Shown here one piece after another: positions 42,981 through 53,437 of a stretch of 64,000 bases of DNA; position 1 is the first letter of the stretch; every line of letters starts with the position of its first letter. The notes beneath the pieces were generated by a model. That model was not told the DNA's origin. It saw only the letters and a program-made list of their open reading frames with translations, and did no database searches. The stretch is from Populus alba (lineage: Eukaryota > Streptophyta > Magnoliopsida > Malpighiales > Salicaceae), in NCBI RefSeq assembly GCF_005239225.2, contig NC_133284.1:35416758-35480757 (forward strand), in the 5' to 3' direction. Position numbers and translations under genes: made by a program.

Positions 42981-45900
42981 TTATCTTTCTGCCAAAGAAA
43001 CTACTGAATCTGATTGGTTGTATATTTCCGAGTCCATGTTTTCACTCTCTAACTGGCTATGCAAAATTTGCATGACATTCTCTGATGGGCATTTATCATC
43101 AGGATTCTGTGTTTCCATTTGACAGAAACATTCAGGCCAAGAATTCGTATAAAATGATTCAGGTGAGATCCGTTTGTGAGGGCCTCCAAAGTTTGTTTTA
43201 AGCATGACACGTCTAACTGCTTCTTCAAAACCAGCTGTCTGTCCCTCTTCTCGAGCAGAAAAAACTGGGGCAAGACCTTTCCTGTCAGGTCTTATATTTG
43301 TTCGAAAGCCATAATACAGGCGGTGACCCAAGAGATTGTTGGCAAAGTTGCTTGGCCCATCATAAGTTGGTATAAATATGTCAGCAAGAAGACAAACCAT
43401 GTAATCCACAGCAGAGCCTATCAATCCCCGAGCATTTGCGGCTAGCTCCTCACTAGAATCCACAGAACTGTGATTTTCAAGGTGAGGGAAAAGGGCCCTA
43501 AATGGTTTCATAAAGTGCTCTCCACCAAACAGTTCACCAGCTGCTAGGTACATCCTGGTGGAATTGTTGAACCCCATTGCACGTAAAAGAAGACCAACCT
43601 GCACAGATTCAGAGGCATTATAATATTATTAATTATTCATATGTGGTAGCTGGCAGAGTTGATAGCAAACAAACAAATAAATGCATGCAGATTCGAACAA
43701 AAAATCACCTCTTCTGGAGTAAGTGGACATTTTCCAATCGCCCTTCTTTCTTTATAAATGAGTGTTTTCTTGGCAAAATTTTCCATCCGATACTTCTTCA
43801 ATATTTTTTGCTCTGCAGGGCTAAATATATCAAAGCACCTGCAATTCATTCATTTCCACAGCAATCAGAATTCAGAATGGCATCATTATGTTTTTTATAT
43901 CTGAAATGTCTTCCAATTAATTCTGCAAATCAATCCCATATTAGGCAGCTGAAGATGTGTAAAGGAAGATCTTTAAGATATATGAATGTAAAGATGTGAT
44001 GTAGATAGTAGGAGGACTGCACTGAATCTAAATTAGTAGAAGGGTTCATCAACAGTATGAAACTCAAAGAATAACATAGGGGTAGAATGTAGATGATGTG
44101 GTTGATCAAGACCATGATGGGGTTGTAAGAATAGTTCATAAAGAAAGAATAGAATCTCCACATAAAATCCATGGGCCTAAGCAAATCTCTCAGTGCAAGA
44201 ACACCAGAAAGAACACTTCTATGGAAAATAATCACAAATTGAAAGGAAAACTACAGAAGGTCCCTTTATATTAGCAGTTACAAGATTCCAAGAAAATGGT
44301 CAGGTATCTGCACAAAATTTTTTGATCTGTGCATCTAAGTTCAGTTATCTGGTTTGCAGAAAAAAATCATCATCACTGTGTGCTCCTCAATTCACTAAAG
44401 TACAACACAAGCGTGTCTAGATGTACTTGTGTTAGTAGGAGAAAATAATAATAATGCCCCTATAAATCTCCCTTATAATAAGAGAAAATGCTCTATAAAT
44501 TACAGGACAAGCCAATGCATGTAGGTCAAACCCCTCTAAAAATACATGTTTGCAGTTTGCACTGATTAAGTCAACAAATACAGTAAAATAAATAGCTGAG
44601 CATTTACCCGGCAAATGCCAGCATGTCCATCTCAAAACGAAGGTGAATTGCCATGAAGTGACCTTGAGAACGTAGTTTATCAACTATTGACTCGCTTAAC
44701 TTCATAATGTGTGGTTTAAATCTTAGAGCATGATAGTTAACTCTGCACCTCAACCGCTGGTACTCGGGGTTGTCAATTTCTTCAGCTAAACGATGTGAAA
44801 ATGGAGTTAGATAGATGGCTCCATGTTCCTCCATTTTCTCCAGAGCTTCAGTTGTATACCAACTAATAGGAGCATCTCTTGGGGGGCGCAGCTGCAGCAA
44901 GGGAGAAAATTTAAGGACAAACGTTTTTGATATTTTGAGGGCTTTCCAATAACTTAAAAAATTCCCAGGCACATAACTTCACAGATGAAATGGAATGACA
45001 TTCTAATGCAATTACCTGAAAAGCCTTTATCTTTTTAGTTTTCCCATTTTTACGAATTTCTGGTATTCTTTCCACAATCCGTAAATCAAATCTCAGTGAA
45101 AGGATAAAATGTTCAACGTCATAGATGCCATGGAATCCACTGTACATGGTAAAGATAATTTGTCAGATCCATTAGAATTACAAAAATTATACACTCAACA
45201 CAATAATATGTCTCAAGCAGTTGATAAAATGAATCAACAGAAAAATTGCTTTGTAAATCCTGTCAAGGTATAAGAATGATGGCATTGTAGAAAAAGCTCA
45301 GGTCCCAACGTCATAAATGTTCAACATCAAAGAAGCCATCACTCCCTCTCCCTCTCCCTCTGTCTGTCTTCCCTTGATAAGCAACAATAGTACATACTAC
45401 AAAGAAATGACAACCCCAGTACAGAGGAGTATACAAATTACAAGGGAGATGCCGAAGTAGGAAAAAAAAAGCTATCAAAATTAAGTGATGTGTGGAAATT
45501 GGCATAGTTGCTTTCTGAATTACAGCTATCTACCAGGTCAGGTCCCTTCAAGATTCTTTCTTTAATGATCGCATTAATAGATTCAACTTAAAAAGTTTCA
45601 AAATTACTAGATATAAGGAACAAATGGGTATATATTACAAATAAATTCAAGAAAGAATGCCCTTAAAACAGATACCTGTCATCATGCCAGAAGGAGTTTG
45701 CATCCAACTCAGGCAAAACAAGTGTAGCGTTCATGATTCTTGCAGCAAGAACAGCATTACAAATCTACAACAGCGAAGGAAGTATTTAGTTTTTTCAAAT
45801 AAATCCCTTAAAACAGGCCTCACATCATAAATCCTAACTTGATTGCATTTAACATGTGATTTTTTCGAAACCTGCCATTCTGATAAAAAACAAAAACACT

Positions 45901-46952
45901 CCTTTTTTGTAAGGATAATTTTTTTTTCCTTCCACCACTTCCTGACACACTGAATAACCATAGAAGTAGATTTTTTCAAGCTTGCCCCAAACATACATTT
46001 AAAAAAAAAAACCAGCTTGGAAGATACGCACAAAAAGATATAGTACTGCAAGTTAAGAGACTTGGGCAAGAACAGATTACAAACCGCACTTCTTTGCTGA
46101 TTCAAACCACCATTACAGCGAACACGAAGATATCCCTTGGTCTCCTTTGGAGGAGCTGCCGCAATATAACAAGAAAAACATATCGTCAGCACAAACTTAC
46201 ATTATTATCAGAAGATTTTTAAAAACAAAAATGAAGAGCACGTACATGGCCAATCAGTTCGTGGAGAAGATGATGGCCTCCAACCACCCGAATTCGCACT
46301 TTCCCATAGTTTTTCTACATTTATCTTAGTAACATATCCCAAAAAAAAAATCAGATACCAAAAAAAAAAATTTAAAATCACTAAATCGAAGCAAAAAAAA
46401 AAGAATCTCAAAAAAGAAAAGAAAATAATCAATACTCTATATTCACCTAATATTTACAGTTTCAAACACTAACATTTTGCCTAAATCAATACTGAAAACA
46501 TATTCGTCAAATAAAATTTCTCAATGACGCAAAAAAAAAAAAAAAACAGCAGCATTCTATCAATTCACTAATCAAATCGCAATGAAAAATAAAAATAAAA
46601 ATTTCTAAATTGCATAAAACTAATATAAACCAATTTTCTTATCAATAAAATAAAAAAAGAATATTTGAGAAATGGGAAATAAGTGTAGCGAACCTCAGAT
46701 GGAGCGTTGGATCCGTTAGTTGCAGTAATAGTAGCGGAAAAGAGTAAAGAAAGAGTGCAGATCAAGAGAACAACAAAAACTGCTATCAATAGTTTCCATA
46801 ATAATCCTCTTCCTCCTACTCCTCCTTGCTTTCCGTGTTGCCTGTGGTGTCCTAATCTTCTTCCAAATTCAGAAAATCAAATCAAACAATAGTTTTTAGA
46901 AATCGAAGAAGATCAATCGAGTAATGTATTTTATGTGTATTTACCTTCTCAT
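42981..46952 (-). CDS. Plant O-fucosyltransferase family protein (At1g04910-like), 9 exons
   Basis: Type II membrane protein of the secretory pathway, in the plant family annotated as GDP-fucose protein O-fucosyltransferase. The minus-strand exons are 46952-46945, 46859-46694, 46324-46246, 46155-46085, 45764-45676, 45139-45016, 44891-44608, 43838-43709 and 43598-42981. They give 522 residues, all in phase. The first coding exon has only 8 bases (ATGAGAAG). The second begins at a tandem NAG-NAG acceptor, so one Arg more or less is possible (start 46859 or 46856). A basic His/Arg-rich tail and one membrane segment (LLIAVFVVLLICTLSLLF) form the anchor. Family blocks are KGYLRVRCNGGLNQQRSAIC, NATLVLPELDANSFWHDDSG, YLTPFSHRLAEEIDNPEYQR, HLRFEMDMLAF and GSAVDYMVCLLADIFIPTYDGPS (given in part). 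The substrate is unknown. Neighbour TBC gene is convergent. Confidence 0.92.
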
Positions 46953-47380
46953 TTGATTGGATTTGAAGGAGAAATGGAGATCAGATACTTTGATTTTTGT
47001 GTTTTTTTTTTTAATTATAAGAGAAATGTGAATTCATTGATTCAGCAGAGACAGAGCTCCTCTCTTTTACCGCTAATAGTTTGGCGGCCGCTGTTGTATA
47101 GCTGAGACTGAGACTGTATGTGCTACGACGTCGTGTATTTTTAGATTTCATTTTAAATTTAAATCCTTGTATTACCTGTACTTTCAGACTACATTTATTT
47201 GTTTTATGTGTATTATTATTATTATTATTTTATTTATGCACACCACGACTAATTTGTGCAAACCCAGTGTATTATTATTATTATTGGTGTTGTTGTTACA
47301 ATATCATGTATGAGTTGTTTAACACCAAACGAGTACTATACAGGCACTCATAAAATAACATGGATTTACTATTTATTTTT
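46953..47380. other. 5' flank of the O-fucosyltransferase gene
   Basis: Probable leader and promoter (minus strand). An ATT run lies at about 47214-47230. No clear TATA box seen. Confidence 0.4.
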
Positions 47381-47384
47381 AATA

Positions 47385-48601
47385 ATTTATTTTGGTTTTT
47401 AAAATTTTATTTAGGATGATTTGATTTTAATTAAAGGCAATTACTTTTAATTTCTTATACAATGATAGAATCAGATAAAAAAAAAAAAACAAAAAAAAAA
47501 GACACAATACATTGGATTGTATGCTAGGGATTTTAAGAAAAATATATTTCCGGTCCTCAATACTTAAAAATAATACAATTTATATAATTTAGATCTCTTT
47601 AAATTTTAAAAAAAATCACTTTTGATATAAAAATTTATTTGTACTATTTTTAGTCCTATTTAGAGAGAAGAACGAAAAGAAATGGGTCACTAGATTCATC
47701 TAATAAAAGAGAAAATATTATTCAAGAGGTTCACTAGTCCCATGCAATGAGATAAGTTTGATGGTTGTGTTTTATATTCTCATTATTACTTAAACACAAA
47801 TTTAAGTTGAGAAAGATAAATATAAGTTGATTTGATTTCAAGTTCTTGAAAACTATTTTTGTATTAAAGAGTTACTTTGTAGTGCTTTAATGGTGTTGGT
47901 GAGTTTTTATTGGGTTGAAAACGTTAAAATTGGAGTTTTTGGTGCAAATACATGCTCGTTTTTCCTACAATCACTATGATAATTAGATCATAGGCTCGTG
48001 AACGACAAGTCAACTATATTATTTTTTTTAAAAAATAAACAATAAATCATTTATCATTTAAAAAAATAAAATAAAAAAATATCAATTTAAGCCCAGAATG
48101 CAATAGGCTCATTTTTTGCCCTCGTTAGTTATATATATATATAACACCAGGTTATTGTTTTTTTAATTGATACTTTTTTAATATGTATATTTTTTTAATA
48201 ATTTTTAAATTTATATTTCAATTAATATCACTCATTTGTGATTTTTTTTGTTGCTTATTTAACTTTTTTTTTTATTTAGTTTTCTTTTTATATTATTTTG
48301 TGTGTGTTAATTTTTTAAGAGATTTTTCTAATTTTTCTATATTTTTTTTTAGTCTTTTTATATAGATGAATTGTATTTTTTAAAATTAAAAATTATTTAC
48401 ATTCATATAATATTTCTAATATGATCAGCCTTATATAATTTTTTTTTATTTTATTCAATCAATTTAATATGTGTGTCTATTTATATAATCATTTGATTGA
48501 ATTAAAAAATTATTTTAATAAATAAATTTAGCAAATAAAATCCGGGTAAATATCTTTTCTTATGAGATTAAATATCTTAATCTACTTGATTTTTATAGTT
48601 T

Positions 48602-48646
<45 letters not shown>

Positions 48647-48780
48647 ATATAGTTTTCAATTTATTTGATTACATGTATACATACAATTTTTTATTTGCAC
48701 TTATAATTTTTTTTAACAATAAAAACACATCATAAAAGTCTTCATACACTTATTTTAAGAGAAAAAAAAAATATTTGATC
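47385..48780. mobile_element. Dispersed repeat family R4, copy 2
   Basis: Block order matches copy 1 (27955-29520) and the adjacent copy 3. It starts with the TTTAATTAAAGGCAATTACTT-like block, then GTATGCTAGGGATTTTAAGA, a TAAATTTTAAAAAAAATCAC word, the AACACCAGGTTATTG region and TGTGTGTCTATTTATATAATC. An ATA microsatellite lies near its end. No coding capacity. Confidence 0.5.
48607..48646. repeat. (ATA)n microsatellite
   Basis: About 12 ATA/TAA units within family R4 copy 2. Confidence 0.85.
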
Positions 48781-48884
48781 TACAATATGAAATGTATGTC
48801 AAGAAAACACTAAAAGATATGGGGGGTTTACAGTAGATGGGGAATTGTTTAGTGGAGACTTATTATTCTTTTTCTAATAATTCA

Positions 48885-50800
48885 TGTTAATCCTCAAAGT
48901 TTTATTTTATGCGATTTAATCCAAATTGAAGGCCATTTGCTTTTGCTTTATTAGGCAATGATGAAATTGAAGAAAAAAGATAAATAAAAAAAAAAACATG
49001 GGCTAGAGATTTTGTAACATATACACTTAGGTCCTCAATCTTTAAAAATAATTTTATTTATACAATTTAATTCTCTTTAAATTTTAAAAATTACTTTTGG
49101 TACAAAAAGTTCATTTGTATTAATTTTTAGTCTTTAATTAGAGAGAGATGTTTGAATTGCAGTTATTTAAGAGAAAGTTGTTGTTCACACCATTTGCACC
49201 ACTAAATTGGTTGTTCTGGGTGTTCATAGGTTTCATGCGATGAAATGAGCTTAATGGTGATTGTTTAGAGATTCAATGTTGCTTGAAAATATAGATCTAA
49301 GTTGAGGAAGCCCAAACTAACCTGATTTAATTTTGAGGTTTATGGATCTCTTTTGAGTATTTTGAGTTGATGGATTGGTTTTTGGTGCTCTTACGATGTT
49401 GGCAAGGTATTTTTAGGTTGAAATGTCTTAATTAGGTTTTTTTTAGTAAAATAAACATTGCCTTAATTTATACTACATGCTACTACAGCGTTAGTTGAAA
49501 TCTAAACTTTTAGATAAGACATCGTTGGCCTTAACAGACAGCGACACATCACTTTTTTTTTTTTTCAAAAAACAAAATAGAAGAAGAATGATAGGATATC
49601 CACTAATTTTTTTTTAAAAAAAAACCAAGCTGAGGTCTACGGGCTGAGCATGAAGGCCCACATATGCTATTAGGTTTTCATTACGATGGACATAGGCTCA
49701 CCAAGCCTTAAGCTTGTGAGCTTGGGCTGTTTTTTTTTTTTCCCCCCCCCTCATTTGTTTCTTTTTTATATGTTTAGGTTAAATATAAATTTAAAAAAAA
49801 AAAATTATTGAATCCAGTTGAGTTCATAATTCGAATAACAGGTTTCATGAGTTAAGCCATAACACCCACGCTTCTTCTTCTTCTTGTTTTGTTTTCTAAT
49901 ATTATTTTTTTAATTCATATATTTTTTTTATAAAATAATTTTAAATTTATGTTTCAATTATTATCCCTCCTCTATGATTTTTTTTATTTAACCTTTTTTG
50001 GATAAAGACTTTTTTAATTGTGTTATGTTGTATTTAGATTTTGAAAAAAATATTATGATTCATCTATTTTTTTTAATTTTTTAATCCAGTTGAGTCCATG
50101 ACCTGAATAATAGTTTGACGAGTTAAGCTATAACACCTAAGCTTTTTTTTTTTTTTTCTAATATTATTTTTTTAACTCATATTTTTTTATTTTTTTATAA
50201 AATAATTTTTAAATTTATGTTTCAATTATTATCCCTCCTCTTTGATTTTTTTTTTCTTATTTAACCTTTTTTGGATAAAGACTTTTTTAATGGTGTTATG
50301 TGTATTTAAATTTTAAAAAGATTATTATGTTTCATCTATATTTTTTTTTATTCTTTTGTACAAATAAATTTATTTTTGAAAATAATTTTTTTATTTTTAG
50401 ATAATATTTTTAATATATGTAGCCTTACATAATATTTTTATTTTATTTTATTCAATCAATTTAATGTGTGTGTCTATTTTTATTATCATTTGATTGAGTA
50501 AAAAAATATTTTTATTAAAAAAATTTCAATAAGCACAAACTGGATAAATATTATATATTATGATATTAAATATCTTGATCTATACATGTCTCTTGATATT
50601 TTTAGTTTTATTTTTACTTATTGTTAATGATTTTTTTTCTATTTATTAATACAAATAATTCTCAATTTATTTGATTTTATGTATGAGTTTTTCAATCTAC
50701 ACTTATAATATTTTTATGTATAAAAACAAGTTGAAAAAGCCATATATATGCAATTTTTTTGTTTGAGAAAGAAATATTGGGCCTGCGGCAAAGCATAAGT
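48885..50800. mobile_element. Dispersed repeat family R4, copy 3, with an internal duplication
   Basis: Direct neighbour of copy 2 in the same orientation. It begins with GTTAATCCTCAAAGTTTTAT, followed by the shared TTTAAATTTTAAAAATTAC and GAGAGAGATG blocks. An internal segment of about 270 bases occurs twice in a row (about 49805-50078 and 50079-50345). Confidence 0.55.
49805..50345. repeat. Tandem duplication of about 270 bases inside R4 copy 3
   Basis: Both halves run: AATCCAGTTGAGT(T/C)CAT, GAGTTAAGC(C/T)ATAACACC, CTAATATTATTTTTTTAA, TTTAAATTTATGTTTCAATTATTATCCCTCCTC-like block, AACCTTTTTTGGATAAAGAC. Few differences. Confidence 0.75.
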
Positions 50801-50804
50801 AAAT

Positions 50805-51835
50805 AAATGGTGTTTTTACTAGTTTACATGCCTATATTGTGCTAGGGATCAGATCAAATATTTTTTTGAACATGAAAAAAAATATATTATTATTAAATAC
50901 GATCTAATGACTCAACTTTAAAAACATTTTACTTCGATTCATTTTCTAGTATGAGTTTAACATTAAATCTTATGAGAGTTGGTCTGTTGTGATCTAGTTG
51001 ATTTAACTGATTCAAGACAACTTAGCTGACTAGTAAAAAAATCCTAAGGATAAATTGAGAAAAAAAACCTCTTGACTAAACTACTTGTTTAGCCTAAATT
51101 TAAAATTAAATTGTGTGAGATTATTTTGATATGATCTGATCAACTTGGTCGGTCTGAAAATAATCCAAATTGTTAAAGGAATATTTGAGGATGAAATTAT
51201 GAAACAAAAGAGAACAAAATTGAAATAAATAAAAGGAGAGAAATTAAAAAAATAATGGAGGGTGAATTAAATGGAAAAAAAGAACTTCACTGTTTCATAT
51301 GTACAATAAAATTCCATTAAGATTTTCATATAATAAAGCAACTTTTAAGTTTTTCTCGTTGAACAAATTAGATTAAAAATATTTTAAAATTATAGAAAAA
51401 AAATAAAATAACAAAAACCCTTATTATTTTCAAAAGAAGAATATATATTATGAAAACATCTTTGTCATTAAATCATATATTAACTAGATAATTTAGAAAC
51501 CAAGATTTTATTTATTTATTAAATCAAGTCTAACAACTATAATGTTAGATGAACCATCCTTAACGCGACTTGTTGGATTGCTCACAAAGGTTGATCTATG
51601 AAAAAAAAAAGGATGTCATTGTTATTCAAATTAAACTATATAAAAAAAAATGAATGGAATACTATTTAGTCAATTGCTAATTATCATGATAAATAATGTT
51701 TTAAAAGTACTATTTAGATTTTTTTTTATATACACTAAATATATTATCATATCAGTTTTCACCTATCACCTATCAACAATTATCAAATATTTATCTGAAT
51801 TCCTATAAATGTATTTTGATAAGAGGGATTTATCC
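50805..51835. other. A/T-rich spacer, no gene seen
   Basis: No frame or repeat structure recognised beyond homopolymer runs. Confidence 0.45.
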
Positions 51836-51839
51836 CAAA

Positions 51840-52495
51840 ATTAAGCATAGCTATTAGACCTAGCTTGGTTCGGCTTAACAAGTCAACCTAGGATCTAGAA
51901 TTTTGATCGAGTTTATTTCATTCAAAGCTTGGGCCAGCAATGGGTCCAGAGGAAACCATTCAACCCACTTGGTCTACTCGAAACCTGGATGACTAGACAA
52001 AGCTAAGTAGAGATATATTTTTTTAAAATGTGTTTTTTCTTCTAGCCGATATTTTTTTTTATCTTCATATTTTTTAGTTAGTTATTAACCCATTTCAAAG
52101 TTCACTATATAAATATTAAAAAAATATTTTATTTTTTTAATGTGATTTGAAGCCCTTTAGTATATATACTCTATGTTCACAAGAAAAAAATTATGTTTTT
52201 TTTAATGGGGATAAATTATTTTTTTGTTTAAATACTTCAACTTTAAAAAATAAAATTGTATCTTTTTTAATGTAGGATAAAAATGTTTTTTTTGAAATAA
52301 TCTTTTAATCTTTATTATTTATAACATGTATATCCTATATTTACATCGATTATTTTTTAATTTTTTTTATATGAAATATTAAAATTTTAAATATATTTTT
52401 TAATTTTTTCAAGACTGATCTAAGTCGACCTCGTATAATTTAAGTCGAACCCGTTTTCTTGGCCGGACCCCCGGCCGCATTTGATATCTAATGAA
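51840..52495. mobile_element. Dispersed repeat family R2, copy 2
   Basis: Same order of blocks as 3990-5115, among them CAAAGTTCACTATATAAATA, TTGTTTAAATACTTCAACTT, GAAATAATCTTTTAATCTTTATTATTTA (given in part) and a GC-rich end with GGCCGGACCCCCGGCCG. Confidence 0.5.
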
Positions 52496-52499
52496 ATTA

Positions 52500-53437
52500 A
52501 GTAGTCATAGACATCTGAAAGTTTAATGGCTGCCATGGGATTAGCTTTATGTCTATAGTCTAGAAATAACAGACCTGGTCCATTGTCTCTACTAAATTCA
52601 TTAATTATACCTTTTCACAGAACTCACAGGTGCTTCATTCTCTAAAAATTAATTATTTATATAATCATTTTATGAATTCTTTCTTCAATTTTTTTTAAGG
52701 AAATGTCTTCCCAAAAATTACAGGGGATGCAGGAAACTAGAACGCGTCCTTGACTCGGGAAAGTTAATTAATTGTCTCCCCATGACGTGTTGATATGATC
52801 TGTGTTCTCAGCCTATTTTGTCCGCCCAATTGTGTTGACTAGTATTGCTTTCCTTAACTGGCACGCCTTGCCTTCTTCGCAAACTGACATGAACATCGAC
52901 AAAGACAAGACACACTTCATGTCCTCCTTGAACTTCTGTTCCTTAGCTTTTACTATGTTGTTTTTGGTCTGCATCCCATGTTGCTCATGCGTAGTTAGCC
53001 AGCAATAGGCACGTATAACACAAGGAAGGTTGACACAGTTTGATTCATAGCTGGTTCCTACTTCTCTTAGTCACTGTAGACGTTGAGTTTCTTGGTAAGA
53101 AAGAAAATTTTTGAAGGTTTATTAGTCAAAGGAGACTTGTGTGTTTCGGACAGATTTGTGCTTATTTGTCAGAGCTAACAGGGAGTAGCTAGAAGAAGTA
53201 CCCTAAACCGGTGGCTGATCACCCGGTGATCAGTTTGGCCATTGTGAGATGTGAGATAAACAGCAGGCTGTTTCTGCAATATCCGTTCGAATCAAGGAGA
53301 TTTCAGATGTCCCTGTAATTAAGTACACTTTGACTTGTTTTATTGCAATGTGCTGTGGCAGGATTCTTTTGTTTCTTGTGAACTAATGGCCTGGAGGTTT
53401 TGACTTTAGCTATATTTTCTTGCAGTTGGCGGTTAGA
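52500..53437. other. 5' flank of the proline-rich gene, possible untranslated exon
   Basis: Gene-like composition. The coding model starts just after a splice acceptor-like TTGCAG (ends 53425), so an upstream exon, perhaps non-coding, probably lies here. A frame at 52802-53008 (68 codons) is not recognised. Confidence 0.35.

Noticed and set aside
45731..46192. 153-codon minus-strand frame in the O-fucosyltransferase gene
   Set aside because: Only the start of it is exon (KGYLRVRC...NQQRSA); the rest is intron that happens to be open.
3990..52495. The two R2 copies as terminal repeats of one giant element
   Set aside because: They are 47 kb apart with conserved, syntenic genes between them and differ strongly; two independent insertions are more likely.
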